NCBI GenBank assembly: GCA_022822365.1
Contig: JAJEBV010000006.1
Location: 124,001 to 188,000, forward strand
Direction of reading: 5' to 3'
DNA length: 64,000 bases
Source: Thermoanaerobaculia bacterium
GTDB lineage: Bacteria; Acidobacteriota; Thermoanaerobaculia; Multivoradales; Multivoraceae
Shown: positions 1-9,502 of the stretch, one piece after another
Layout of the letters: every line of letters starts with the position of its first letter
How positions within the stretch are numbered: the first letter of the stretch is position 1
Program-made: the position numbers and the translations under genes
Notes under the pieces: model-generated
Databases searched by the model: none
What the model was told of the DNA's origin: nothing
The model's input: the letters and a program-made list of their open reading frames with translations, nothing else

Positions 1-1458
1 TGGAGACTCCGCCTCGTAGTCGATCCGGTGGTGCGTCAGCCCCACATCCACGGTCAGCCGGTCGTCAAGGAGCGACCACTCGTCCTGGATGTACAGCATC
101 GTCGTATCCACGTTCGCCGTCCGCTCGTACTCCACGTACCTCAGGTCGTTGCGGTCCACCGCGATGCTCCGCCCCGGGTTGAGGATCGGGTAGAAGTTCC
201 GAAACTCCGTCGCCTCGTTGTTCTCCCGCCAGAGGCCGACCCTCAGATCGCCGGCACGGTCGGATCCGTCGATCAGGAGTTCCGAGGTCAGTCCGACCCG
301 GTCGCGGTCGCGGGGGGTGATTCTGAGGTCCGCCGGGCCGCCAACCGCGTTGCCGTCCCTGGCCTGCAGGACCGACGGCCGGATCGCACCTCCGTTCTCA
401 TCGTAGCCAAGCACGGCGCGCGGATCGTCCCCTTCGAGGTCCCGCTGACGGTTCTGATACCGGAGCGATTCGCCTCGAAGCGAGTGAACGTAGGGGTTCA
501 CCTGCAGGAAGAGCCTGTCGGTGAGCTGGAAGTCACCGTTCACGTAGGCCAGCAGATCTTCTCGTATTCCACCCAGGGCGCCGCCGAAGTCCGCGTCGAC
601 GTTCGGGATGCCGGTCAGGGCGTCCGTCGCGCGGTCGCTCCTGGGATCGTCCCTGTATTCATCCAGGGTAATGATGTTGAAGTCGTTGTCGTCGCGATCG
701 TTGTAACTGACCCGAAAGCGCACGGTCGAGCGCTCGCCCTGCCTGCGGAGCTTCAGTTCCGCGTGCTCGCGGTTCGCCGATCTGTTCTGACGCCCGGTGA
801 AGATCTCGTGGGTTTGCGTCGAAGCGCTGACATAGCCGGTCCAACCAGCCCCGAAGTCGCCGAAGTCCGCCCGTGTAAACAGGCGCCAGTACCCGAACTC
901 GCCGTACCCCGACTCGATATCCACTCCCGCGTCGCTTTCCGGGTCGACCGTCTCGAAGTTGACGAAGCCGCCGAGGGCAAACCGGGACGGAGAACCGATG
1001 TCTCCGGAACTCTGGGAAACGACCACCTTGGCGACGTTGCTCGCCTCGAGAAACCGGTTCGGCGGCTGGCCGCCATTGAACCGCGTGTCGCCGGTCGGGA
1101 TGCCATCCACGGAAAAGCCGACCTGCTCGTCCGTCAATCCACGCAGGTAGATCTCGTACGAGAAGCTGCCGCCCCGGGTATCTCCGGTCGACACCTGCAC
1201 ACCCGGGATCTTGGCGAGACTCTGGGTGACCTCCGCGCCGAACGGGCGCTCGTCAATTTCCTCCGCCGTCAACGTGGAGGAGGCACGGGTCAGACCGCTA
1301 CCCACCAGGTCGCCAATGACGACGATCGCCTCTTCAACGACCGGCTTCGCCTCCTCTTCACCAGCGGCCGCCTCCGGTTCGTCTTCCTGGGCAGCAGCAA
1401 ACCCGGGCAAGGCGACGACGGCAACCAGTACAACCAGCGTAATCCGACAAACAGACAT
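1..1458 (-). CDS. TonB-dependent outer-membrane receptor, 5' part (3' end outside window)
   Basis: Energised uptake receptor of the outer membrane. The reading frame runs open from the ATG at 1456-1458 to the left edge (486 codons) with no stop, so the C-terminal barrel is missing. An AGGAGG ribosome site (1466-1471) lies 7 nt before the ATG. The protein starts with a signal peptide (hydrophobic to about residue 22, ending GFAAAQ), then an acidic Glu/Ala linker, then a TonB-box-like EEAIVVIG, then a plug domain (ERPFGAEVTQSLAKIPGVQV, YLRGLTDEQVGFSVDG). Later residues show the alternating aromatic and polar pattern of barrel strands. The substrate cannot be told from this part. It lies downstream of the glnA terminator and seems to be its own unit. 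Confidence 0.92.
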   Translation of the reverse strand, partial: MSVCRITLVVLVAVVALPGFAAAQEDEPEAAAGEEEAKPVVEEAIVVIGDLVGSGLTRASSTLTAEEIDERPFGAEVTQSLAKIPGVQVSTGDTRGGSFSYEIYLRGLTDEQVGFSVDGIPTGDTRFNGGQPPNRFLEASNVAKVVVSQSSGDIGSPSRFALGGFVNFETVDPESDAGVDIESGYGEFGYWRLFTRADFGDFGAGWTGYVSASTQTHEIFTGRQNRSANREHAELKLRRQGERSTVRFRVSYNDRDDNDFNIITLDEYRDDPRSDRATDALTGIPNVDADFGGALGGIREDLLAYVNGDFQLTDRLFLQVNPYVHSLRGESLRYQNRQRDLEGDDPRAVLGYDENGGAIRPSVLQARDGNAVGGPADLRITPRDRDRVGLTSELLIDGSDRAGDLRVGLWRENNEATEFRNFYPILNPGRSIAVDRNDLRYVEYERTANVDTTMLYIQDEWSLLDDRLTVDVGLTHHRIDYEAESP

Positions 1459-1573
1459 TGGGCTTCCTCCTGAAGTTCGTCCTGATCTCCTTGGGCCAAG
1501 CGGACACGATGCGCCCGATTGTAACGTTTCATTTTTCGAGGTTCAACCGGACGTGAAACGTCTCACTTCACGC

Positions 1574-1617
1574 CAAGAAAGAAGCCGGCCACGCGCTGAG
1601 AGCACGTGGCCGGCCTT
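1574..1617 (-). terminator. Rho-independent terminator after glnA
   Basis: A perfect 10-bp stem (1584-1593 paired with 1605-1614, GCCGGCCACG / CGTGGCCGGC) with an 11-nt loop is followed, reading the minus strand, by a T-rich stretch (TTCTTTCTT). It starts 22 bp past the glnA stop and lies before the TonB receptor start, so it should end the glnA transcript. Confidence 0.8.
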
Positions 1618-1638
1618 AACCTCAGGCTCGGTGTGGGC

Positions 1639-3060
1639 CTAGATGTCGTAGTACAGCGCGAACTCGTGCGGGTGCGGCCGCAAGGCGACCTCCTGGCACT
1701 CGCTCTCCCGCTTGTACGCGATGTGGTTCTCGATCACGTCCTCGTCGAACACGCCTCCCGCGGTCAGGAACTCGTGGTCCTCCTCGAGGGCGTCCAGCGC
1801 CTCGTCGAGGGTCGCCGGCGTGGTCGGAACGCCCTGGCTCTCCTCCGGCGACAGATCGTAGATGTCGACGTCGAGCGAGCTGCCCGGGTCGATCTCGTTC
1901 TGAATGCCGTCTAGCGCCGCCATCAGCAGAGCCGCGAAGGCGAGGTACGGGTTGCAGCTCGGGTCGGGGCAACGGAACTCGACCCGCTTCGCCTTCGGCG
2001 ACGGCGAGTACATCGGGATCCGCACCGCAGCGCTCCGGTTGCGCTGCGAGTACACCAGGTTCACCGGCGCCTCGAAGCCCGGCACCAGCCGCTTGTAGCT
2101 GTTCGTCGTCGGGTTGGTGAAGGCGAGCAGCGCCGGCGCGTGCTTCAGCAGGCCGCCGATGGCGTGCATCGCCATGTCGGACAGGCCGGCGTAGCCGTCG
2201 CCCGCGAACAGAGGCACTCCATCCTTCCAGAGGGAAAGGTGCGTGTGCATGCCGCTGCCGTTGTCCTCGAACAGGGGCTTCGGCATGAAGGTGACCGTCT
2301 TGCCGTGGCGGGCGGCGGTGTTCTTGATGATGTACTTGTAGAGCATCATCGCGTCCGCCATCTCGACGAGGGGCGCGAACCGCAGGTCGATCTCGGCCTG
2401 ACCGCCGGTGCCGACCTCGTGGTGCTGGCACTCGGGATTGAGACCGAGCTCCTCCATCGTGAGGATCATCTCGCTCCGCATGTCCTGGTGCTTGTCGGTC
2501 GGCGGCACCGGGAAGTAGCCCTCCTTGTACCGCGGCTTGTAGCCGAGGTTCGGACCTTCGTCGGCGCCGCTGTTCCAGCGGCCCTCGATCGAGTCGACCT
2601 CGTAGAAGCCGAAGTTCGGACCGCCGTCGAAACGCACGTCGTCGAAGATGAAGAACTCGGCCTCCGGGCCGAAGAAGGCGGTGTCCGCGAGACCCGTCGA
2701 CTGCACGTAGGCCTCGGCCGCCCGGGCGACGCCGCGCGGGTCGCGGCCGTAGCTCTCGCGCGTGATCGGATCGACGATGTTGCAGGTCATGACGAGCGTC
2801 TTGTGCTCGAAGTAGGGGTCGATGAACGCCGTGTCCGCGTCGGGGACCACCAGCATGTCCGACTCGTTGATCACCTGCCAGCCGCGGATGCTCGAGCCGT
2901 CGAAGCCGAGCCCGTCCTCGAAAGTGCCCTCGTCGACCTCGCGGGCCGGCACCGAGAAGTGCTGCCACAAGCCGGGAAAGTCGGTGAACCGGAAATCGAC
3001 GATCTGGACCCCCTCATCGCGGATCCGATCGAGAATCGACTTGGGGCTTGCTCCTGACAT
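1639..3060 (-). CDS. glnA: Glutamine synthetase, type I
   Basis: Makes glutamine from glutamate, ammonia and ATP in the cytoplasm; the main nitrogen-assimilation enzyme. The protein is 473 aa, normal for GS-I. Start ATG at 3058-3060 ([17 protein letters not shown]) is chosen because AGGAGA lies just upstream; a longer open frame exists but lacks such a site. Visible GS motifs include [10 protein letters not shown] near the N-terminus, [22 protein letters not shown] and the NRSAAVRIP segment. Tyr401 sits in DIYDLSPEE, which matches the NLYDLPPEE adenylylation site of the GS-I beta type, so activity may be controlled by an adenylyltransferase encoded elsewhere. It is followed by its own terminator. 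Confidence 0.97.
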   Translation of the reverse strand: MSGASPKSILDRIRDEGVQIVDFRFTDFPGLWQHFSVPAREVDEGTFEDGLGFDGSSIRGWQVINESDMLVVPDADTAFIDPYFEHKTLVMTCNIVDPITRESYGRDPRGVARAAEAYVQSTGLADTAFFGPEAEFFIFDDVRFDGGPNFGFYEVDSIEGRWNSGADEGPNLGYKPRYKEGYFPVPPTDKHQDMRSEMILTMEELGLNPECQHHEVGTGGQAEIDLRFAPLVEMADAMMLYKYIIKNTAARHGKTVTFMPKPLFEDNGSGMHTHLSLWKDGVPLFAGDGYAGLSDMAMHAIGGLLKHAPALLAFTNPTTNSYKRLVPGFEAPVNLVYSQRNRSAAVRIPMYSPSPKAKRVEFRCPDPSCNPYLAFAALLMAALDGIQNEIDPGSSLDVDIYDLSPEESQGVPTTPATLDEALDALEEDHEFLTAGGVFDEDVIENHIAYKRESECQEVALRPHPHEFALYYDI

Positions 3061-3377
3061 GAAGTTCTCCTTTGCTGTTCCTTGCTGCGGACCGAGCCGC
3101 GCCAAATCTGTTGTGGCCGAGACGCCGCCCGGCCGCACGCTCAAACACGAATCGCCAAGGCCGCGTGTCTATCAGCGCGGCCATGAACTAGGCAAGCCAC
3201 GGGCCGGACGCTGCGGATTTCGGTAGCAACGTCCATGCCCAACCCGTGTTCCGGGGAAGAACCGGCCTCCGCGCTGCGAATGAACCGCCCGAACCATCCG
3301 GTCAGGCCTCGCGGAGGCGACAACCCTGTCGTCCGCGGGCCCCCGGATCCCACGTTTCTGTAGCACCGCCTGTGCCG
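3061..3377. other. Intergenic region between ybeY-era and glnA, no gene seen
   Basis: The 317 bp hold the glnA leader and presumably its promoter, and the 3' flank of the ybeY-era gene. I looked for a sigma-54 type GG-N10-GC element and for a good -10/-35 pair on the minus strand and found none that convinces. The reading frames here have no recognisable product and no ribosome site. Confidence 0.6.
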
Positions 3378-4703
3378 CTACCCGGTCTCCAGGCGGCTCA
3401 GAACGGCCGCGTCCTCCCGCCAGCCCGGCTCCGCCCGCACCCGAAGCTCCAGGTAGACCCGCCGCTCCAGGAACTCCTGCAGATCCCGTCGCGCAGCCGT
3501 GCCGATCTCCTTGATCCGCTTTCCCCCCCGGCCGACGACGATCCCCTTGTGGCTCTCCCGGTCGACCAGGATGCTGGCAAGCAGGTCCGTCCGCTTCTCG
3601 CCGTCCTCCCAGGCCTCGATGACGACCGCGGTGGTGAACGGCAGTTCGTCGCGCGTCTGCTCCAGCACCTTCTCGCGGATCATCTCCGCAACGAGGAAGC
3701 GCTCTGTGTGGACCGTCAGCAGCTCCGGGTCGTGGCGCGGCTTCCCGGGCGGCAGGTGGCTCCAGAGGAGTTCGAGCAGTTCGTCCACGCCGTCGCCGGT
3801 GAGGGCCGAGACCGGGACGATCTCCTCGAACACGGCACGGCCCGCATAGCGCTCGATCTCGGGCAGCAGCCGGGGCTTGGCGATCAGGTCGATCTTGTTC
3901 AGCAGGCAGAACATGGGCCTGCCGCGCCCCTCCGCCGCCGCGGCGACGAGATCGAGGGCGTAGGCGTCGCCCCGGCCGAACGGCGTCGCCGCGTCCCGCA
4001 GCAGACACACGACGTCGGCTTCCTTCAGCGCCGCCGCGGCGGCATGAACCATCCGCCGGTTCAGGCGGTGCAGGGGCCGGTGCAGGCCGGGCGTGTCGTG
4101 AAACACCATCTGGCCTCGCTCCGTGCTCAGAATCCCGATCAGGCGGTGACGGGTGGTCTGCGGCTTGTCCGAGACGATCGCCAGCTTCTCCCCCAGCATG
4201 CGGTTCATCAACGTCGATTTGCCGGCGTTGGGCCTGCCCACGAGGGCTACCGTGCCGGATCGTTTGGCTCCCGGAACTTCCGACGGCTCCAGGAAGCGAG
4301 CCCGCAGCCGGGTTTCCATCGCCTCCATCTCGCCGTCGTCAGTCTCGTGGTCGTAGCCCAGGCAGTGCAGGATGCCGTGCAGCGTCAGAACCTTGAGTTC
4401 CCGTTCGAGAGAGCTCCCGCCACCGGCGGCGGCGGTCTCGACCGAAATGACGACATCGCCCAGGTGCCGGCCTTCCGGCGTCTCCTCACCCGGAAAGGAG
4501 AGCACGTCCGTCGCCCTGTCGAGCTGCCGGTACCGGCCGTTCAGCTCCCGCATCTCCTCGTCGTCGACCAGGCGCAGGGTGAACGTCGCCGGCGCCGGCG
4601 CGAGTTCGGCAACCGCCTCGTCCGCCACCGCGCGGAGCCCGGGGAGACACTCGCGGCACCTGGCTTTCACCGGGTCCGCGACCTGCAGATCGATGGTCGC
4701 CAC
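3378..4703 (-). CDS. ybeY-era: YbeY-Era fusion: rRNA maturation endonuclease joined to ribosome-assembly GTPase
   Basis: One 441-aa protein carries both parts. Residues about 1-140 are YbeY, a metal-dependent RNase for 16S rRNA 3' maturation, with its zinc motif HGILHCLGYDH (His109, His113, His119). Residues about 148-320 are the Era GTPase: GRPNAGKS (156-163), switch region around TTRHR, DTPG (203-206), NKID (269-272), SAL (299-301). Residues about 330-435 form the Era KH RNA-binding domain with VVGRGGKRIKEIG. No stop or frame break lies between the parts and the linker is about 10 residues. Start is GTG (4701-4703), 8 bp after the 7TM-HD gene. YbeY and Era act together at the 30S 3' end in other bacteria, so the fusion makes functional sense. 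Confidence 0.95.
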   Translation of the reverse strand: MATIDLQVADPVKARCRECLPGLRAVADEAVAELAPAPATFTLRLVDDEEMRELNGRYRQLDRATDVLSFPGEETPEGRHLGDVVISVETAAAGGGSSLERELKVLTLHGILHCLGYDHETDDGEMEAMETRLRARFLEPSEVPGAKRSGTVALVGRPNAGKSTLMNRMLGEKLAIVSDKPQTTRHRLIGILSTERGQMVFHDTPGLHRPLHRLNRRMVHAAAAALKEADVVCLLRDAATPFGRGDAYALDLVAAAAEGRGRPMFCLLNKIDLIAKPRLLPEIERYAGRAVFEEIVPVSALTGDGVDELLELLWSHLPPGKPRHDPELLTVHTERFLVAEMIREKVLEQTRDELPFTTAVVIEAWEDGEKRTDLLASILVDRESHKGIVVGRGGKRIKEIGTAARRDLQEFLERRVYLELRVRAEPGWREDAAVLSRLETG

Positions 4704-4711
4704 CGCCGGCG

Positions 4712-7129
4712 TCAGTCGCTGCCCGGACCGCTCCCGGCGCCGCCGGACAGGACCCGCAGCGAACCGCGGCCGCCACGGCCGAACTCGAACCCCGGGTACT
4801 CCACCCGATGATGATGCACCGTCCTCAGGACATTCTGCAGGGTGTAGCGCATCCGCCGCAGATCGGCGAGCGTCAGATCGGTCTGGCTGAACTGATCGTC
4901 CTCCAGAATGTCGTCCAGCAGACGTTCGACCAGCGTGCGGATCGACTCCTCGGAGAAGTCCCCGAGGGTACGGCTTGCCGCCTCTACGCTGTCGGCGATC
5001 ATCAGCGCAGCAAACGTCTTGCTCTGGGGCATCGGGCCCGGGTACCGGTACTGGTGTTCGGCGACCTCCTCGCCCGGTTCCGCCTGTTCCTTCGCCCTGG
5101 CCAGGAAGTAGCTCAGCCTGCGCGTGCCGTGGTGCTGCTCGATTGCGTCGACGATCAGCTGCGGCAGCCGGTTCTCGCGCGCCAGGCGGGCGCCTTCCTT
5201 GACGTGATCGATGATGATCAGGGAGGACATGGAGGGCGAAAGGCTGTCGTGCGGGTTGTCGCCCTCGCGCTGGTTCTCGACGAAGTACTGCGGCCGCAGC
5301 ACCTTGCCGATGTCGTGGTAGAGGCCGCCGACATAGGCGAGGGTCGGATTCCCGCCGACCGCCTCGCAGCAGGCCTTCGCCAGGTGCGCGACCATCAGGG
5401 AGTGCTGGAACGTCCCGGGCGCCTCGAACGCCAGGCGTTGCAGCAGCGGCAGGTTCGTGTCGGAGAGTTCCAGCAGCTTGATGTCCGTGGTCCTGAACAG
5501 CACCGCCTCGAACACCGGAACGGCGAAGCTGACCGCGGCCGCCACCATGAGCCCGCCCAGGAATCCGCAGAGCACCTCGAACCCCCAGACGGCCACCGTG
5601 ACGCCATCCCCGAGCAGCGTCAGCATCGTCACCGAGGCGACGTTGACGAGTCCGACCAGGAGGCCCGCTCTCGTCACCGCGGATCGCCGCTTCAACTGGT
5701 CGAGCGCGAACACCGCGGCGAGGCTGCCGGTCAGGCAGTAGAGCATCGTGCCGCCAGCCAGCCCGAGCTCCGCGTTCGCCGCCTCCACCCAGCCCAGCCG
5801 GCCGACCAGAACCGAGAAGACGACGCTGGCGAGCAGGCCGGCGCCGCGACCGTAGAGCACCGACACGAGCAGCGCCACCGCCGCGAAGGGGATCGCGAAC
5901 ACGTAGCTTCGCGCCGAACTCAGCGCCTCGATCGGGAACGAGGCGGCGAGCGCGTCAGCGACCAGGAAACCGACCCGGGTCGCCGCCAGGCCCAGGATGA
6001 GAATCAGGACGACGCTGCCGAAGTCGCGGCCCTCGACCGCGACCAGGCGCTTGCGGCGAAACGCCACCCACAGGAACGCCACCGCGAGCCCGAGCACGAG
6101 AGCCGACGCCAGCGGCGAGCGAAGGAGGGTCGGGCTGCTCTCGCTGCCGGTCATCTCCCGCAGCAGACGCATCGCCTCAGGATCGACCTCGTCGCCCTTG
6201 CGCACGATGACCTGGCCGGCCCGGATCTGGTTGAACACCGGCCCGACATCCTCCGCCGCGGCGTCTCGCCGTTCCTGCGTCTCGTTCAGGTTCAGGTAGA
6301 CGTTGGGCGCCAGGTTGACCATCAGGAAGTCGACGACCGTTTCCCGCTCGGACCGCGACCACCCCGCCCAGCGGCCGACCTCCGCCTCCAGGTAGGCCTC
6401 GACCTCGACCGGATAGCCGCGATAGCCGAAGAGGTCGAACTCGACCGACTCCTCGCCGGTCTGCATGTTGTGCAGCGTGACGCCCTCCAGGCGGTTCTGG
6501 AGCAGCGTCTCCTTGTTCTCCACGATCCCGGCCCGGAGCAGCAGCCCCACCAGGCGGGTCAGGCGTTCCTCCAGCTCCGCGCCCTCGTCCTCGTCGCCCA
6601 GGCGCGCCGCCAGCAGGTCCGCGTGGCGCTCATCGACCCGGAGGCCGCTCCCGGTCCTCAGCCGTCGGAGCCGTTCCTCGGCCACTTCCTCCTCGGGCAG
6701 GAGCTCGGCCACCTCGTCGAAGCCCCGCTCGATCTCGAAGAGGCTCGCGATTCGCGCCTCGACTTCGTCCGCCTGAACGGCGTCGAAGTCGTAGAGCGGA
6801 CGAACGTCGGCGCGGGCCCGCTCCTTCAGTTCCTCCGAGGTCTCCTCGTCGAGAAGCAGCACGTCCCGGGTCGCATGGTAGTCGCGGTTCGCGATGTCTC
6901 CCACGCCCAGATCCGGCCGGAAGAAGACCCCCGGCGGCGCCATGATCCAGACGCCGGCCAGGATCATGACGACGACCCAGACGACGTCGCGTTCCAGGGC
7001 GTAGTGCCAAAGGCCGGCGACGGTCACGCGGTCGCCGTGGCGCCGGTACATGCTGCGGCGAAGCCGCTTGCGAGCCTCCCGCCTGCGGTCCGACCGGCGG
7101 CGCTTCGGCGCCTTGACGGCCGCGGTCAC
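4712..7129 (-). CDS. 7TM-HD (PgpH/YqfF-type) membrane phosphohydrolase
   Basis: 805-aa membrane protein. A first membrane helix lies at about 48-66. A large extracytoplasmic 7TMR-HDED region follows (about 70-330), then a set of membrane helices (about 338-545), then a cytoplasmic HD domain (about 560-730) with FQHSLMVAHLAK (His576), GGLYHDIGK (His605, Asp606), IEQHHGT (His666) and Asp713. Relatives such as Listeria PgpH hydrolyse cyclic di-AMP; that activity is inferred here. Start GTG overlaps the phoH stop in a GTGA, and the next gene is ybeY-era 8 bp on. The order phoH, yqfF/pgpH, ybeY, era is the same as in Firmicutes. Confidence 0.92.
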   Translation of the reverse strand: MTAAVKAPKRRRSDRRREARKRLRRSMYRRHGDRVTVAGLWHYALERDVVWVVVMILAGVWIMAPPGVFFRPDLGVGDIANRDYHATRDVLLLDEETSEELKERARADVRPLYDFDAVQADEVEARIASLFEIERGFDEVAELLPEEEVAEERLRRLRTGSGLRVDERHADLLAARLGDEDEGAELEERLTRLVGLLLRAGIVENKETLLQNRLEGVTLHNMQTGEESVEFDLFGYRGYPVEVEAYLEAEVGRWAGWSRSERETVVDFLMVNLAPNVYLNLNETQERRDAAAEDVGPVFNQIRAGQVIVRKGDEVDPEAMRLLREMTGSESSPTLLRSPLASALVLGLAVAFLWVAFRRKRLVAVEGRDFGSVVLILILGLAATRVGFLVADALAASFPIEALSSARSYVFAIPFAAVALLVSVLYGRGAGLLASVVFSVLVGRLGWVEAANAELGLAGGTMLYCLTGSLAAVFALDQLKRRSAVTRAGLLVGLVNVASVTMLTLLGDGVTVAVWGFEVLCGFLGGLMVAAAVSFAVPVFEAVLFRTTDIKLLELSDTNLPLLQRLAFEAPGTFQHSLMVAHLAKACCEAVGGNPTLAYVGGLYHDIGKVLRPQYFVENQREGDNPHDSLSPSMSSLIIIDHVKEGARLARENRLPQLIVDAIEQHHGTRRLSYFLARAKEQAEPGEEVAEHQYRYPGPMPQSKTFAALMIADSVEAASRTLGDFSEESIRTLVERLLDDILEDDQFSQTDLTLADLRRMRYTLQNVLRTVHHHRVEYPGFEFGRGGRGSLRVLSGGAGSGPGSD

Positions 7130-8133
7130 CGGCTGTCTTCCTCCCGCGAGCGCGTGCCGTGACGGGTCTCCCAGCGGTCGTACGCGCCGACGATCCGTTG
7201 CACGAGTTCGTGGCGGACGACGTCGGACTGGCCGAAGCGAACGAACGCGATGCCCTCCTCGCCCCGGAGCACCTGGAGCGCGTGCTTCAGACCGGACTGC
7301 TGTCCGGGCGGCAGGTCGATCTGGGTGATGTCGCCGTTGACCACGGCCTTCGAGTTGAAGCCGATGCGGGTCAGGAACATCTTCATCTGTTCCGGCGTCG
7401 TGTTCTGCGCCTCGTCGAGGATGATGAAGCTGTCGTTGAGCGAGCGGCCGCGCATGAAGGCCAGGGGCGCCACCTCGATCACCTCCCGCTCCATCATCCG
7501 GGACACCTTGTCGAAGCCGATGATGTCGAACAGGGCATCGTAGAGGGGGCGCAGGTAGGGATTCACCTTCTCCGCCAGGTCGCCGGGGAGAAAGCCGAGC
7601 TTCTCGCCCGCCTCGACCGCGGGCCTCGCCAGCACGATGCGCCGCACCTTCTGCTCCTTCAGCGCCGATGCCGCGACCGCTACGGCCAGGTACGTCTTTC
7701 CGGTGCCGGCCGGCCCGGTCGAAACGACCAGTTCGTGGTCCAGCATAGCGCGCAGGTAGCGCTTCTGGTTCAGGCTGCGCGGCGCGACGAGCCGGCGCGA
7801 AGCCTGGATCAGGGCGCCCGTCCGGAAGAAATCGACCAGGGAAGTGGCCGGCTCCTGAGCCACCACCCGCAGGGCGGTGGCCAGATCGTCGGAGCGGAGA
7901 CGGCGGCCTGTCGCGGCCAGGGCGCCGAGATCGGTGAGCAGCCGCTCGGCCGTACCGACCGCAGCCGCCGCACCCTTGATCTGCACGGCGGAACCGCGTA
8001 CGCCGAGGGTGACCTCGAGAGCCTTCTCCACCCGTCGCAGGTTCTCGTCGTGGGCGCCGCAGATCGCCTGCACCGATTCCTCCGGCAGGGTCACCTGCGC
8101 CCTGGCCTGCGCTGCCGGCTCAGCTGTAGTCAA
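7126..8133 (-). CDS. phoH: PhoH-like ATPase (PhoL type)
   Basis: Cytoplasmic P-loop ATPase of the PhoH/PhoL family, usually next to ybeY and linked to RNA metabolism; its precise role is not settled. Of 335 aa, the Walker A is STGPAGTGKTYLA (Lys at about 146), the Walker B FIILDEAQNTTPEQM, followed by TRIGFNSKAVVNGD and an Arg-rich C-terminus. An N-terminal KH-like segment precedes the ATPase. The longest frame begins with TTG at 8131-8133, overlapping the previous gene by 14 bp. A GTG at 8092-8094 (VTLPEES) would avoid the overlap; neither has a strong ribosome site, so the start is uncertain. Confidence 0.93.
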   Translation of the reverse strand: MTTAEPAAQARAQVTLPEESVQAICGAHDENLRRVEKALEVTLGVRGSAVQIKGAAAAVGTAERLLTDLGALAATGRRLRSDDLATALRVVAQEPATSLVDFFRTGALIQASRRLVAPRSLNQKRYLRAMLDHELVVSTGPAGTGKTYLAVAVAASALKEQKVRRIVLARPAVEAGEKLGFLPGDLAEKVNPYLRPLYDALFDIIGFDKVSRMMEREVIEVAPLAFMRGRSLNDSFIILDEAQNTTPEQMKMFLTRIGFNSKAVVNGDITQIDLPPGQQSGLKHALQVLRGEEGIAFVRFGQSDVVRHELVQRIVGAYDRWETRHGTRSREEDSR

Positions 8134-8971
8134 AGAAGCCCTTGCCGGTCTTGCGCCCCAGATGCCCCGCCTGGACCAGTTGCTTCAACAACGTCGGCGG
8201 TGCGAAGCGCGTCTCCCGGTATTCGTCGAACATGATGTTGGCGACCGAGTACATCGTGTCCAGGCCGATGAAATCGCTCAGCGTGAACGGCCCCATCGGG
8301 TAGCCGCAGCCGAGCTTCATCGCGGTATCGATGTCCTCCATGCTGCCGACGCCGCTCTCGTAGGCGCGGACGGCGTCGAGCAGATACGGAATCAGCAAGC
8401 GGTTGACGATGAAGCCGGAGTTGTCCCCGCAGGCAACCGGTGTCTTGCCGACCCGCTCGGCCAGGTTCCAGCAGGCGTCGTAGGCCTCGTCCGAGGTCAT
8501 CAGGGTTCGCACCACCTCGACCAGCCGCATCGCCGGCACCGGATTGAAGAAGTGGAGCCCGACGAAGCGGTCGGGCCGGGCCGTCGAGGCGGCGAGCTGC
8601 GTCAGGGTCAGCGAGGACGTATTGCTGGCGAAGATGCAGGCGTCGCCGACGATACCGTCCAGCGTGACGAACAGCTCGCGCTTCGTCTCCAGATCCTCGA
8701 CGATCGCCTCGACCACCAGGTCGGAACCGGCGAGATCGGACAGTTCGACGGTGCCGCTCAGGTTCGCCAGTGCCCGGTCATGTTCCTCGACATCGATGCG
8801 CCGTCGCTCGAGGCTCTTGGCCAGGGATGCACGCACCGCGCCGAGCCCCTTGTCGAGCACGTCCTGGTTGACTTCGCGCACCGTCACCGGGATACCGGCC
8901 CGTGCACAGATCTCCGCGATGCCCCGGCCCATCAGACCGCAGCCGACCAATCCAACGCGTTCCACTTCCAT
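8120..8971 (-). CDS. hbd: 3-hydroxyacyl-CoA (3-hydroxybutyryl-CoA) dehydrogenase
   Basis: NAD(P)-dependent oxidation of 3-hydroxyacyl-CoA to 3-ketoacyl-CoA (or the reverse) in fatty-acid or butanoate metabolism. The 283-aa length is typical of stand-alone Hbd. N-terminal Rossmann motif VGLVGCGLMGRGIA; ASNTSSL; catalytic His in VGLHFFNPVPAMRLVEVV; C-terminal domain with NSGFIVNRLLIPYLLDA and LGRKTGKGFFDYS at the end. ATG start with an AGAGGA about 10 nt upstream. No other beta-oxidation gene is near; it sits between tsaE and phoH on the same strand, 102 bp after tsaE. Confidence 0.94.
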   Translation of the reverse strand: MEVERVGLVGCGLMGRGIAEICARAGIPVTVREVNQDVLDKGLGAVRASLAKSLERRRIDVEEHDRALANLSGTVELSDLAGSDLVVEAIVEDLETKRELFVTLDGIVGDACIFASNTSSLTLTQLAASTARPDRFVGLHFFNPVPAMRLVEVVRTLMTSDEAYDACWNLAERVGKTPVACGDNSGFIVNRLLIPYLLDAVRAYESGVGSMEDIDTAMKLGCGYPMGPFTLSDFIGLDTMYSVANIMFDEYRETRFAPPTLLKQLVQAGHLGRKTGKGFFDYS

Positions 8972-9073
8972 CGGTTCCGTTCCTCTTCTGCTCGTTCCCA
9001 GCTTTCCGGCGTCGAGAGTGTCCCTCCGGACAGAGGCGGCACCCTAACAGCCCCGGATCAGGTTGCGGGTGTG

Positions 9074-9502
9074 TCAGTCCAGGATCTCCACCTCCCGCTC
9101 CTCCGGCCCGGCGCCCATGCGCAGCCGCACTTCAAGGGCGGACGGCGGCCGCGGCAGGCGGTCGGCCCACTCGACGACCTTGACCCCGTCCCCGGCGAGG
9201 AACTCGTCGACGCCGATCGCCTCCACCTCCTCCGGCGCCAGGCGGTAGAGGTCGACGTGCACGAGGGGTACGGGCCCCCGGCCGGAAGCGGGACTCCGGT
9301 CGTACTCGTGAATCAGTGTGAACGTCGGCGACTGGACCAGGGCCGCGTCCAGCCCGAGGCCCTCCGCGATGCCCTGTGTCAGCACCGTCTTGCCGGATCC
9401 GAGGTCGCCGAACAGAAGCGCCGTACCGTCGGGCCGGAGCCGGGCCGCCAGTTCGACACCGAGTTGCCGGGTTTCGTCGGCGCTCTTTGTGCGAACGATC
9501 AT
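9074..9502 (-). CDS. tsaE: TsaE, ATPase of tRNA N6-threonylcarbamoyladenosine synthesis
   Basis: 142-aa ATPase that supports the TsaB-TsaD complex in making t6A37 on ANN-decoding tRNAs. Walker A LLFGDLGSGKTVL, SPTFTLIHEY, HVDLYRL and a closing VVEWADRL segment are the family hallmarks. The ATG overlaps the stop of the preceding NAD(P)HX repair gene in ATGA (9499-9502). The partner genes tsaB, tsaC and tsaD are not in the window. Confidence 0.95.
   Translation of the reverse strand: MIVRTKSADETRQLGVELAARLRPDGTALLFGDLGSGKTVLTQGIAEGLGLDAALVQSPTFTLIHEYDRSPASGRGPVPLVHVDLYRLAPEEVEAIGVDEFLAGDGVKVVEWADRLPRPPSALEVRLRMGAGPEEREVEILD

Noticed and set aside
28-1473. Plus-strand 481-codon frame at the left edge
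   Set aside because: The opposite strand encodes a TonB receptor with signal peptide, plug domain and a good ribosome site; the plus frame has no motif.
3061-3200. Possible sigma-54 promoter for glnA
   Set aside because: Several TTGG-like starts are present but none has a GC at the required 10-nt distance.
3141-3353. 70-codon minus-strand frame between ybeY-era and glnA
   Set aside because: No ribosome site, no hydrophobic or conserved pattern; composition like random GC-rich DNA.
4808-7162. Long plus-strand open frame (784 codons) opposite the 7TM-HD gene
   Set aside because: Low-complexity His/Arg/Gln-rich translation with no domain; the minus-strand gene has membrane helices and a full HD domain.
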